Shown one piece after another: positions 43,687 through 52,199 of a stretch of 64,000 bases of DNA (its first letter is position 1; each line of letters opens with the position of its first letter). The stretch spans positions 1 to 64,000 of the forward strand of contig NZ_AUJU01000010.1 of the NCBI RefSeq assembly GCF_000424385.1, read 5' to 3'. Both the position numbers and the translations under genes were made by a program. The notes under the pieces are model-generated. The model saw nothing but the letters and a program-made list of their open reading frames with translations, did no database searches and had not been told where the DNA came from. This DNA is from Butyrivibrio sp. LC3010 (GTDB lineage Bacteria; Bacillota; Clostridia; Lachnospirales; Lachnospiraceae).

Positions 43687-46470
43687 TCAGCTTAACCTGT
43701 CCCTGATTTCATCCTCCGTTCTTTTGATTTCATACCAGAAATCATTTGCGGACATTCTGATCGCACCCGCGCCATAGATGATTACCTGTTCGATAGCATC
43801 GGAGGTAGCCACTGTGACGCGGTTATTTTTGCTGTATTTATGGGCGGTTCGCTCGATATACTGATCGGCTGTTTCCGCTTCCTTTGTGAAAACCACGTCA
43901 ATGTTATGATATTTTAATACATGCTCAGTGCCGCCGGGGACTCTGTAGGCATCAAAAACAAGGATAACAATTTCCCTTCTGTATCCCTGAAAATTCGAAA
44001 GGATATCCATTAGCTTGTCCCTGGCCGATTTCATATCTGTTTCTGCAAGTCTTCGCAACTCTTCATTGGCGTAGATAATATTGTAACCGTCAACCAGCAG
44101 ATAAGAGTTATCCGGATTCATGTTTTTAGGAGCTTTATACTTCTTTTCAGGAGCTTTATTTGCGGCTTTTCTTTTTCTTTCCTCATCTGCCTTTGCATCA
44201 TAACGTGGTTTAACAGGGCCATAGGTACGCTCAAAAATACTGTCAAGCTCCTGTATTGTGGCATTATAAGCCTTAGTGCGCTCTTCGTAGGAAAGCTCCT
44301 GCTCTTTTCTTATATCTGTGGATCTAAAACTTTGTAGGCTGTCACCAAGTCTTGTGAGATCGGTCTCAGTATCTGCACCTCTTTTTTCATCATCAGAAAG
44401 CCACTCTGTATGAACATGCATATAATTTCTAACTTCATACCAGGGGATGACTGTTCCCGCGCCGTGGGAGCAGAATACGCTGCCTGTGGGCTGCTCAAGG
44501 TCATGGTCGGGATCATAGCCTTTTTCTTCTATAACTGTTTCAGCATTATGGCAGGGCTCATAGCCTCGTAGAGAGAGATTAAGGCGCCCTTCACCATGGG
44601 TGTAGGACAAAAGCTCCTGCGCGTAATCATGAAGCTCTGAGGCGGGAACAGAGCCTGTTATTACTGATGTACCATCTGCAAGCATGTCGGGAGGATTGGT
44701 GCTTCCGTTCATGCGCTGAATATCACTCAGTGCGCGGCCGACGGATTCTGACGGAAGTTCTATTGTAAAATCATAAACAGGCTCAAGCAGAATGCTTTCT
44801 GCCATCATAAGACCCTGTCTTACCGCGCGCATGGTTGCCTCACGGAAATCGCCGCCCTCGGTGTGCTTTATGTGGGAGCGTCCGCCGATAACAGTGATCT
44901 TCATATCTGTAATCTCTGAACCTGTTAGAATTCCGCGAATTTTGAATTCCTCAAGGTGTGAGAGAATAAGGTTTTGCCAGTTGGCAGCAAGATTATCAAA
45001 AGGGCAGTCCGCATCAAATACCAGACCGCTTCCCGGCTCTCCCGGTGATAAAAGAAGATGAACCTCCGCATAGTGGCGTAGTGGCTCAAAATGACCAACA
45101 CCCTCAACCGGTGCCTTGATAGTCTCCTTATATACTATATTTCCGGGACCGAAGGAGATATCAAGTCCGAAGCGCTCCATGCACTGGTGCTTTAAGATTT
45201 CCATCTGAACTTCGCCCATCACCTGAACATAGAAATCTCCGGTCTCTTCATTTTTATTTATTGAAAGAAGCGGCTCTTCCTCAGAGAGCTCTGTTAGCTG
45301 TCTGAAAACCCTGAAGGGATCAGCATCCTCAGGAAGAATAATTCTTGATGAAAGAATAGGCTGCAAAAGGCCTGCCGCATCTCCTGTAAGGCTTCCAAGT
45401 CCCTGACCTGCGTGGGATGAGTCAAGACCTGTTACTGCTACGATTTTTCCTGCGGGGGCTTCCTGCAAAAGCTCATACTTGTCCCCTGAATAAACGCGAA
45501 TCTGGTCTATTTTTTCTTCGGCCGTCTCAGTGTTTTTGCTGTTGTTTGAGGAGCCGGCAGTGGGTTTTAATGACAATGACAGTACATCTCTTACATGCAA
45601 AGTACCGCCCATTACCTTAAGCCAGGACAATCTGTTTCCGTTTGAATCTCTTGAAATCTTATATACTCTGGCAGCAAATTCCTCAGGGTAGGATGGGGTG
45701 CTGGTAAAAGTATCTAAAAGCGTTATAAGTTCTCTTACGCCCTCCATTTTCAGTGCGCTGCCATAAAGACAGGGGAAGAGCTTTCTTTCGGAAATGAGCC
45801 TTGTAATGTCATTCAGGGATACTTCTGTACCGTTTTCCAAATAGTTATCAAGCAGAGCTTCGTCGCACATGGCGATTTCCTCCTGGAAAACATCTTCGCC
45901 AAGCGCCTTTAAATCAATCTGACAGATGGCGCCTCCCTGAGATTCCGGACTTGATTCAGACGGATCTGTGCTGCCTGAAAACAAATCTGAAAAGTCAACC
46001 TGATGATCTGTTAATCGCTTTTTTATATCTGCGTCGATCTCAGCCTTGTTTGCCTGAGGCTGGTCCATTTTATTTACAAATATAAAAACAGGCACTTTGT
46101 AGTGTTCAAGAAGTTTCCAAAGAGTCTGCACCTGTGATGTGACCTTATCAGCTGCGCTTATTATCAAAATAGCGTAGTCAAGAACCTTCATGGTACGTTC
46201 GGTTTCCGGAGCAAAGTCCGCATGACCGGGAGTATCAAGAAGTGTTACATGAGTGTTTTCTGAGAAGTCGAGCTCTGCCTGCTTTGAAAAAATGGTGATT
46301 CCACGGCTTCTCTCAAGAGAATATGTATCAAAAAAAGTATCGCCATGATCAACTCTGCCGGATTTCCTTATTGCTCCTGAAAGGTACAACAGTGCCTCGG
46401 AGAGTGTGGTTTTTCCTGAGTCAACATGGGCGTATATTCCAATATTCAGGTTTTTCTGTGTCTTATCCAT
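43687..46470 (-). CDS. TetM/EF-G-like ribosomal GTPase fused to a YacP/Rae1-type NYN nuclease domain
   Basis: A 927-aa cytoplasmic protein; AAGGA lies ~9 nt upstream of ATG 46470. Residues 1-~690 are a translational GTPase of the ribosomal-protection (TetM/TetO) branch: P-loop AHVDSGKTTLSE, switch I RGITIFSKQ, switch II DTPGHADF, NKMDQ, then domains II-V with EPVYDFTIELPSESVGRALSDI. It contains a Ser/Asn-rich insert near 165. After a basic linker (RKAANKAPEKKYKAP) residues ~785-927 are a NYN/PIN-like domain of the YacP family: YLLVDGYNIIYANEE, Asp in VFDAYRVPGG, VVFTKEAETADQYIE, VATSDAIEQ. YacP is Rae1, the ribosome A-site endoribonuclease of Bacillus. The expected role is binding stalled or drug-bound ribosomes and cutting the mRNA; tetracycline protection is possible but unproven. 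Confidence 0.88.
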   Translation of the reverse strand: MDKTQKNLNIGIYAHVDSGKTTLSEALLYLSGAIRKSGRVDHGDTFFDTYSLERSRGITIFSKQAELDFSENTHVTLLDTPGHADFAPETERTMKVLDYAILIISAADKVTSQVQTLWKLLEHYKVPVFIFVNKMDQPQANKAEIDADIKKRLTDHQVDFSDLFSGSTDPSESSPESQGGAICQIDLKALGEDVFQEEIAMCDEALLDNYLENGTEVSLNDITRLISERKLFPCLYGSALKMEGVRELITLLDTFTSTPSYPEEFAARVYKISRDSNGNRLSWLKVMGGTLHVRDVLSLSLKPTAGSSNNSKNTETAEEKIDQIRVYSGDKYELLQEAPAGKIVAVTGLDSSHAGQGLGSLTGDAAGLLQPILSSRIILPEDADPFRVFRQLTELSEEEPLLSINKNEETGDFYVQVMGEVQMEILKHQCMERFGLDISFGPGNIVYKETIKAPVEGVGHFEPLRHYAEVHLLLSPGEPGSGLVFDADCPFDNLAANWQNLILSHLEEFKIRGILTGSEITDMKITVIGGRSHIKHTEGGDFREATMRAVRQGLMMAESILLEPVYDFTIELPSESVGRALSDIQRMNGSTNPPDMLADGTSVITGSVPASELHDYAQELLSYTHGEGRLNLSLRGYEPCHNAETVIEEKGYDPDHDLEQPTGSVFCSHGAGTVIPWYEVRNYMHVHTEWLSDDEKRGADTETDLTRLGDSLQSFRSTDIRKEQELSYEERTKAYNATIQELDSIFERTYGPVKPRYDAKADEERKRKAANKAPEKKYKAPKNMNPDNSYLLVDGYNIIYANEELRRLAETDMKSARDKLMDILSNFQGYRREIVILVFDAYRVPGGTEHVLKYHNIDVVFTKEAETADQYIERTAHKYSKNNRVTVATSDAIEQVIIYGAGAIRMSANDFWYEIKRTEDEIRDRLS

Positions 46471-46562
46471 AAATCATATTTCCTTAACCTTAATGTCCGG
46501 GATAACCCGGGCTGATTGAAATTCAATCAATGATAATTCTATCAAATAAGAGATGTATCTGA

Positions 46563-46778
46563 AAGAAAAACATAAGCGACATCGGACCATATTTCGGACC
46601 GGATCAGTGCGGCATATCATATGATGATTATTATGGCAGGCTTGATGCAGGATTCCACAAGGCAAGACACGAAGCTGCGAATAAAACGATTGATACGGGT
46701 TCTTCCAAAATCAATATTATGGTATCACCAACCGGATTCATTTTCTCTTGTAGTATTTTAACTCTGAGAACTCTATAG
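46563..46778 (+). pseudogene. Coding-like remnant without a start
   Basis: A 71-codon open stretch without a start codon or RBS reads GPDQCGISYDDYYGRL, then AGFHKARHEAANKTIDTG, with protein-like composition and no repeats. It begins right after a stop and ends at TAG 46776. I do not recognise the family. It may be the leftover of a displaced gene in the ~400-nt gap between the GTPase gene and the tRNA; chance cannot be ruled out. Confidence 0.25.
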
Positions 46779-46826
46779 CATGGCGGGAAAAATAGTGAAT
46801 ATTGTAACATTCAAATAATAAGAAAT

Positions 46827-46862
46827 AAAAAAGATCGTAGAGCAAATGTCTACGATCTTTTA
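46827..46862 (-). terminator. Terminator downstream of tRNA-Pro
   Basis: A 12-bp stem AAAGATCGTAGA/TCTACGATCTTT with a 7-nt loop. On the minus strand it is followed by TTTTTTATTT, directly after the tRNA gene, so it should end the tRNA transcript. Confidence 0.8.
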
Positions 46863-46868
46863 TAATAG

Positions 46869-46942
46869 TCGGAGTGGCGGGACTCGAACTCGCGGCCTCT
46901 ACCTCCCTAAGATAGCGCGCTAACCAACTGCGCTACACCCCG
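46869..46942 (-). tRNA. tRNA-Pro (anticodon AGG)
   Basis: A 74-nt cloverleaf: acceptor CGGGGTG/CACTCCG, D-arm GCGC-AGTTGGTTA-GCGC, anticodon stem CTATC/GGTAG with loop TTAGGGA giving anticodon AGG, T-loop TTCGAGT. The T-stem has one A-C mismatch. Discriminator is A and CCA is not encoded. AGG reads CCU, and possibly more if A34 is modified. A TTGTTG/GATAAT-like promoter lies just upstream on the minus strand. Confidence 0.88.
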
Positions 46943-47194
46943 GCGACAAAAGGTATATTATCACGACATCAAAATAAAAGCAACAACTTTTTTAAATTTT
47001 TTTTATAACATTATTAAAAAGTTGAATTATAATATGATGATAGAGCTAAAAATACGGATTCAGAATGAGGATTTATTGCGGAATTAGCCCGCAAGAATCC
47101 TGCTTTGCAGGATACGGCCCCCGTTTTGCGAGGAGCTGGTCCGGTACGCTTTTGATATTTGAAAGCTTCTAAAAAAATCAGTTTAGGGGGATTT

Positions 47195-48496
47195 ATGAAA
47201 AAAGATTTTATTACTGCCGGCAGGTGTGTAATTGCTACTGCACTTGCGGCTGCATTATTTTCTGCCGGTGTGCAGCTGCCTGTGGGGACAATTGCTGTAA
47301 AGGCAGCAGAAAATCCGCAAGTTACAGCCCAAAATGTTGTAAAAGGTCCTGTGATCACGGAAATCACTAACGATTATGAGGGACTCACCGTTAACTGGAA
47401 GGCAGTGGATGGTGCAAAAGGGTATTATGTTTTCAGAAAACAGAAGAGCAGTATGCCCTATGAGCTCATCGCCACAGTTCAGGGGGATGTTTTAAAGTAT
47501 ACAGATACTGATGCCATGAAAGAGGGCGGAATTTATACCTACATGGTTCAGGGATTTGATGGGGAGCTGCTGACTGCTGAATCTGAAGCAAAAACAGCCA
47601 CAAGATTTCCACTTTCAAAGGTTAAGCTGAAAGTTAAATATGCCCAAAAATCTGCGAGGAATATGCACAAGATGATAAATGATTTCAGAACAGGAAAAGA
47701 CACCTGGCTCTGGAATGCAAATAACACGCAGAAAGTCTATACACAGGGAATAGGCAAGCTTGCTTATGATTACAATCTTGAAAAGATTGCCATGTTAAGG
47801 GCTGCCGAAATTGCTATCAAATTCAATCACGAGAGACCCAGTGGCAAGGATTGTTTCAGTGCTTTCAAGGAAAACGGTTATAAATTTAAATATGCCGGCG
47901 AAAATATTGCCTACGGTTACAAGACAGCAGCCAAGGCTTTTGATGCTTTTCTTGAAGCGAATAATGGCTATGTGGGGCAGGGGCACAGAAGAAACATGCT
48001 CAGCACAAATTACAATGTTTGTGCCATCGGTCACTGCAAGGTGAATAATGTACATTACTGGGTTCAGCTTTTTGCTTACACATCGGATGATTCAGATTAT
48101 TCCAGGACCATAAGTAATTCTAAAAATGTTAATATGTACATCGCAGCAGATGATCTGAATTCATATAAAAAGACCTTGAATTCACTTGGAGCAAAGATCC
48201 AGGACTATGCGCCTTCCAAGGTATTGTGGACAAATATTGAGGCGGGAACGAAAAATGCAACGCTCTCGTACACTAAATCCACAGGGGCTGCCGGCTATGA
48301 GATTTACAGATCTACTGCAAAAAAGAGTGGGTATAAAAAAGTCGGTACGGTGAAAAATCAGCTAAAGCTTACATATATAGACAAAAAGCTTGCGCGTAAA
48401 ACAAAATATTATTATTATATTGTTCCATATAGAATTGCTCATGACGAGAAGATTTACGGCAAAAAATCCGAAGTGAGAATGGCAAAAACAAAATAA
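47195..48496 (+). CDS. Secreted CAP-domain protein with flanking fibronectin-III-like domains
   Basis: This 433-aa protein starts at ATG 47195 behind AGGGGG. A Sec signal peptide of ~33 residues is visible (basic start, hydrophobic core ATALAAALFSAG, cleavage near VKAAEN). Residues ~45-135 form a first FN3-like domain (TVNWKAVDGAKGYYVFRKQ). Residues ~150-305 are a CAP/SCP-like domain (YNLEKIAMLRAAEIA, FNHERPSG, YAGENIAYGY, GHRRNMLSTNYNVCAIGH) with the conserved His/Glu pocket. A second FN3-like domain follows at ~345-430 (TGAAGYEIYRSTAKKSGYKKV). Such proteins are exported and cell-wall associated; function is unknown. The 47098-47114 leader has a small ATCCTGC/GCAGGAT hairpin; nothing else is seen in 46943-47194. 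Confidence 0.87.
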   Translation: MKKDFITAGRCVIATALAAALFSAGVQLPVGTIAVKAAENPQVTAQNVVKGPVITEITNDYEGLTVNWKAVDGAKGYYVFRKQKSSMPYELIATVQGDVLKYTDTDAMKEGGIYTYMVQGFDGELLTAESEAKTATRFPLSKVKLKVKYAQKSARNMHKMINDFRTGKDTWLWNANNTQKVYTQGIGKLAYDYNLEKIAMLRAAEIAIKFNHERPSGKDCFSAFKENGYKFKYAGENIAYGYKTAAKAFDAFLEANNGYVGQGHRRNMLSTNYNVCAIGHCKVNNVHYWVQLFAYTSDDSDYSRTISNSKNVNMYIAADDLNSYKKTLNSLGAKIQDYAPSKVLWTNIEAGTKNATLSYTKSTGAAGYEIYRSTAKKSGYKKVGTVKNQLKLTYIDKKLARKTKYYYYIVPYRIAHDEKIYGKKSEVRMAKTK

Positions 48497-48517
48497 CAAT
48501 TTTGATGGGAGATGGCT

Positions 48518-49444
48518 ATGGATATCGGAGAGCGTCAGAATATTAGAGATGAAATTGGAGGCATTGTTGAGCTTATCCTCAATGATTACAACAATGGCAG
48601 GGATGTAGATAAGATGGATATTTTCAATCAGCCTGACAGGGATATGGTTGTGGATATCGTAAAAAAGCTTATGCGTGTTTTATATCCTGGCTACTATAGG
48701 GATAAGATTTACAGAAGCTATAATGATACAAATCGTGTAGCAGTGATAATTGAGGATGCAATTTATAATCTTCAGAAACAGATTGCCATAGCGTTCAGAC
48801 ATGTGGATGAATATGAGAACGCCAGCGATGAGACTCTTACTTGTGGTGCAAGATATATAACCTATGAGTTTTTCAAAAAGATACCTCATATCCGTGCGCT
48901 TATAGATACTGACCTTCAGGCATCCTTTGATGGAGATCCTGCAGCTTATAGCAAGGAAGAGATAATACTGTCCTATCCGGGACTTTTTGCGACTGCCATT
49001 AATCGAATGGCGCATGAACTTTATCTTTTAAAGGTGCCGCTCATACCCAGAATTATGACTGAGTATGCTCATTCAAAAACCGGAATAGATATTCATCCCG
49101 GTGCTACTATCGGAAAATACTTCATGATCGATCACGGAACAGGCATCGTTGTAGGTGAGACTTCCATAATTGGTGAGCATGTTAAGGTTTATCAGGGCGT
49201 TACCATAGGTGCTCTTTCCACCAGGGGCGGGCAGGCTCTCAAGGGGGCAAAGAGACATCCTACTATCGAAGATAATGTTACAATTTATGCAGGTGCATCA
49301 ATTCTTGGTGGAGAGACTGTTATAGGGCACGATTCAGTGGTTGGATCAAATGCATTTTTGACATCATCTATTGCACCCGGAACAAAGGTAAGTATCAAAA
49401 ACCAGGAACTTCAGTTTAACAAAGGTGATTCCAAAGATTTCTAA
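48518..49444 (+). CDS. cysE: Serine O-acetyltransferase
   Basis: This 308-aa enzyme acetylates serine for cysteine synthesis. ATG 48518 is preferred over ATG 48512 because GGGAG (48507-48511) is then 6 nt away. The N-terminal helical region (~1-185) is followed by a left-handed beta-helix of hexapeptide repeats: HPGATIGKYFMIDHGTGIVVG, IGEHVKVYQGVTIGAL, HPTIEDNVTIYAGASILGG (the conserved His and Asp are in DHGTG). It is longer than the ~220-aa Bacillus type and like the long clostridial forms. cysK is not adjacent. A long hairpin terminator follows. Confidence 0.93.
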   Translation: MDIGERQNIRDEIGGIVELILNDYNNGRDVDKMDIFNQPDRDMVVDIVKKLMRVLYPGYYRDKIYRSYNDTNRVAVIIEDAIYNLQKQIAIAFRHVDEYENASDETLTCGARYITYEFFKKIPHIRALIDTDLQASFDGDPAAYSKEEIILSYPGLFATAINRMAHELYLLKVPLIPRIMTEYAHSKTGIDIHPGATIGKYFMIDHGTGIVVGETSIIGEHVKVYQGVTIGALSTRGGQALKGAKRHPTIEDNVTIYAGASILGGETVIGHDSVVGSNAFLTSSIAPGTKVSIKNQELQFNKGDSKDF

Positions 49445-49453
49445 TGAAAGATT

Positions 49454-49527
49454 AAGCTTCCGGCATCGCATTGGAATATATGTCGTTTTTACGGCATTAG
49501 TTTCATTGCGGTGCCGGAAGCTTTTAT
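49454..49527 (+). terminator. Long hairpin terminator after cysE
   Basis: AAGCTTCCGGCATCGCA pairs with TGCGGTGCCGGAAGCTT across a ~35-nt AT-rich loop and is followed by TTT. The stem is unusually long for a simple terminator; the region 49556-49584 holds one more dyad (AGAATTTC/GAAATTCT). Confidence 0.65.
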
Positions 49528-49594
49528 CAGGCATTACTAAATAACAGCGCTATGCGCGAGAATTTCACAAGCGAAATTCTTGATTCTATCAGGC

Positions 49595-49622
49595 TAAAGA
49601 TTTTCATGATAATGTCCGAAAT
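49595..49622 (+). promoter_or_regulatory. Sigma-28 (flagellar) type promoter of flgE
   Basis: TAAAGATT (49595-49602) and TCCGAAAT (49615-49622), spaced 12 nt, match the flagellar sigma-28/sigma-D consensus TAAAGTTT-N11-GCCGATAA at most positions. It lies 54 nt before the hook gene, which is the expected sort of target. Confidence 0.55.
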
Positions 49623-49675
49623 AGTTGATGTAGGAATAATATGCACTTGTTTGCGATTTTGAAAGCGGTGAGATT

Positions 49676-51001
49676 ATGATGAGATCATTGTGGTCCGGAG
49701 TTGCCGGACTAAAGACACATCAGATTCAGATGGATGTAATCGGTAATAACGTTGCGAATGTTAATACAACATCCTATAAAGCACAGAAGACTACTTTCGG
49801 AGATCTTCTTTATCAGAATGCAAGAAAAGCAGCCGGTCCTACCATGACTAAGGGTGGAATTAACGCTAAACAGGTAGGTCTTGGTGCTAAATATTCGGCT
49901 ATAATGACAAACATTGAAAAACAGGGATCAATTCAGCAGACAGATAATGTTTTTGATCTCAGTATCACCGGTGATTCATTCTTTGTTATTGAGAATCAGA
50001 GAGGTGAAATGAATTACTCCAGAGATGGAGCATTCACAGTGGATGCGCAGGGATATCTTGTAACAAGAGCTGACGGTTTTTATGTTCGCGGCTCAGGCCC
50101 TGATGCTGAAAATGCAGGTGCTACCCAGAGAATTCAGGTTATTCCGATTGATAATGAGGGGAATATCGAGAAAATGGCCGGTGCGCCTACAACCTATGAA
50201 AGAATAACAGGAATCATCAGTAAAACAGACAGTCTTCTGGCAGACGAAAGAGGCAGAACCGTAGACATGGAGTTCTATGGTAATGATGGAAATACCTATA
50301 CTGCAAGATTAAAATTCGATAATGCAGGTGATACTAATGATTCAACTTATCGTGTAACTGTGACAACAATCTTTGATCAAAATCATCAGGAGATTGAAGG
50401 TGGCGTTGCAGAACCTAATCCGACTATTGATTTGGTTTATAATCCTGCAACCGGAGCTTTTGTAAGCGCTAATGGAAATGCCCAGGGACAGGTACAGCTT
50501 GCTTTCCAGGGTGATGCAGGACAGGCAGGACCGCTTACGCTTGATTTTTCCGGGACAAACAATTATGCGCCCAAAAACGGCATGTCAGGTTCCTCGCTTG
50601 AGGCTCACCGCGGAGATGCCCAGGGAGAAGGTGAAGGCTATCCTGAGGGAGATATGAACGGAGTTGCAATCGCCCGTGATGGCACGATCACAAGACTTTA
50701 CAGTAATAATCAGAACAGAGTGGCAGGACGAATAGTCGTTGCTGAATTTGCTAATGTCACCGGTCTTGAAAAGCAGGGAGAAAATCTGTATGCGGTAACT
50801 CCCAACTCAGGGCCTGCCAGAAATATGTATGTGGATGATGATGGCGGCTATATCAGCTCAGGCTCACTGGAGATGAGTAATGTGGATCTTTCTGCTGAAT
50901 TTACAGACATGATCATTACTCAGAGAGGTTTCCAGGCAAACAGCCGCGTGATAACCGTTTCTGATACATTGCTTGATGAACTCAGGCAGCTTAAGCGCTA
51001 A
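49676..51001 (+). CDS. flgE: Flagellar hook protein
   Basis: This 441-aa structural protein belongs to the FlgE/F/G family. The N-terminal rod/hook motif GNNVANVNTTSYKAQ and the C-terminal EFTDMIITQRGFQANSRVITVSD helix are diagnostic; the middle region with VDMEFYGNDGNTYTARLKF resembles the FlgE D2 domain. The size and D2 favour FlgE over the ~260-aa FlgF/FlgG rod proteins. It is not surrounded by other flagellar genes and has its own sigma-28-like promoter and terminator, so it is an isolated late-type gene. The RBS is the weak GCGGTGAG. Confidence 0.88.
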   Translation: MMRSLWSGVAGLKTHQIQMDVIGNNVANVNTTSYKAQKTTFGDLLYQNARKAAGPTMTKGGINAKQVGLGAKYSAIMTNIEKQGSIQQTDNVFDLSITGDSFFVIENQRGEMNYSRDGAFTVDAQGYLVTRADGFYVRGSGPDAENAGATQRIQVIPIDNEGNIEKMAGAPTTYERITGIISKTDSLLADERGRTVDMEFYGNDGNTYTARLKFDNAGDTNDSTYRVTVTTIFDQNHQEIEGGVAEPNPTIDLVYNPATGAFVSANGNAQGQVQLAFQGDAGQAGPLTLDFSGTNNYAPKNGMSGSSLEAHRGDAQGEGEGYPEGDMNGVAIARDGTITRLYSNNQNRVAGRIVVAEFANVTGLEKQGENLYAVTPNSGPARNMYVDDDGGYISSGSLEMSNVDLSAEFTDMIITQRGFQANSRVITVSDTLLDELRQLKR

Positions 51002-51018
51002 TAGGATAATATTTTAAG

Positions 51019-51063
51019 GCTTCTTGTGGGCTATCTTATTTTTGCCCACAAGAAGTCTTTTTA
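51019..51063 (+). terminator. Intrinsic terminator after flgE
   Basis: A 12-bp stem of CTTCTTGTGGGC with GCCCACAAGAAG and a 12-nt loop, followed by TTTTT. The remaining gap to mecA (51064-51429) is AT-rich and contains a CIRCE-like site but no gene. Confidence 0.88.
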
Positions 51064-51339
51064 ATTAATAATATTACTTCAGCGAAATTCTTATTTTAAT
51101 CAATAATATTCTAGAGTGTTGGCTCATTCATAATCAACCAGATTGTTTGTACATGATTTTATCTACTTTGATTGAAAATCTTGATGATGCCATTAGCTTG
51201 GTTGATGCTTTTTGTTCTATGATAGAAAATAGCGTGTACCAATTTTGTAAATATTCGTTCAAGAATTATCTAATAAAATAGGTGCTTTGCACCGAAATAT
51301 ATAGTACAATAATAGTAGGAAAGGTGAATTATCCGACAA

Positions 51340-51366
51340 TTAGCACTCGATACTAGACAGTGCTGA
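51340..51366 (+). promoter_or_regulatory. CIRCE-like (HrcA) operator upstream of mecA
   Basis: The left arm TTAGCACTC (51340-51348) is an exact CIRCE arm. After exactly 9 nt the right arm CAGTGCTGA (51358-51366) matches GAGTGCTAA at 7 of 9 positions. A TACAAT at 51305-51310 could be the -10, placing the operator in the leader, the usual spot for HrcA sites. HrcA itself is not in the window. Confidence 0.7.
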
Positions 51367-51429
51367 CATAATGAGCTATAATCACTAAACGTAGTAATTC
51401 ATTTTTTTATAGAAAGGAGATGAGGCTAT

Positions 51430-52197
51430 ATGGTAATCGTTAAAATGAATAACACGACAGTTGAATGCAGCATTGCTGCTTCAGAGTTACGCGAAATAGG
51501 CCTCACCCCTGAAGCAATCATGAATGGAGAGAAGAGAACCGTTCCATTTATGGCGCAGCTGAACAGGGAGGTTGGCGAGCAGCTGGGGTATGATCCCGAA
51601 ACAGAAGTACTCATGATGAGTAAGAATATGATGGTAGATGGCAGCGTTCGTATCTTTGCAATTAAGATGACGAATGAGGATATACAGAAATCAGCAGACA
51701 GAATACGTGGATCAGCAGAGGCTATTCTTAAGGAGATGACCCAGGAGAGGGTTGACTCGATCAAAGCAAAGACCGGTTCTGATAAAGGGCAGGCGCTAAA
51801 CGAAATGATAAGTCATGTATCACAGCTTATTGAGCAGATATATGATCAGGATGAGGAGCAGGAGCCTCATATCGAGGCTATGGCAAAGCCTATAGTCAAC
51901 ACAGAAAAATATATGGCGAGATTTAAGGACATAAATTCCGCAGCAAGGTTTGCCAAAGTTTCCTACAGTCTTCCCATTACATCATCAAAACTCTACAAGG
52001 AGAATGATGAGTATTACTTAACTCTTGTACTTGAACCTGACGGAGAAAATGCAGTTTATGATCTTCGAAGAAGCGGACTTGAATATGCAGAGGAGCTGAT
52101 GATGAACTCTGCTGAGCAGACTCACGTTGAAGAGACAGCAAAATGCATTATTAAGGAGGATGCACTCCTTCACTTGCAGGAGATGCTTGCTAAGTAA
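51430..52197 (+). CDS. mecA: MecA-type ClpC adaptor protein
   Basis: This 255-aa protein follows an ideal RBS (AAAGGAG 51414-51420). The N-terminal domain (~1-80) starts VIVKMNNTTVECSIAASELREIG-like (in parts) and has MNGEKRTVPFMAQLNREV, followed by an acidic, Gln/Glu-rich linker (~135-150). The C-terminal domain (~165-255) has YMARFKDINSAARFAK and SSKLYKENDEYYLTLVLE, the ClpC-binding fold of MecA. MecA recruits substrates to ClpC and promotes its hexamer assembly. The substrates in this organism are unknown. The following gene starts 2 nt after the stop. Confidence 0.82.
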   Translation: MVIVKMNNTTVECSIAASELREIGLTPEAIMNGEKRTVPFMAQLNREVGEQLGYDPETEVLMMSKNMMVDGSVRIFAIKMTNEDIQKSADRIRGSAEAILKEMTQERVDSIKAKTGSDKGQALNEMISHVSQLIEQIYDQDEEQEPHIEAMAKPIVNTEKYMARFKDINSAARFAKVSYSLPITSSKLYKENDEYYLTLVLEPDGENAVYDLRRSGLEYAEELMMNSAEQTHVEETAKCIIKEDALLHLQEMLAK

Positions 52198-52199
52198 TT

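Noticed and set aside
43687..46470. Simple call as a tetracycline-resistance gene
   Set aside because: The GTPase belongs to that branch, but the NYN fusion and lack of mobile context argue against a plain acquired tet gene.
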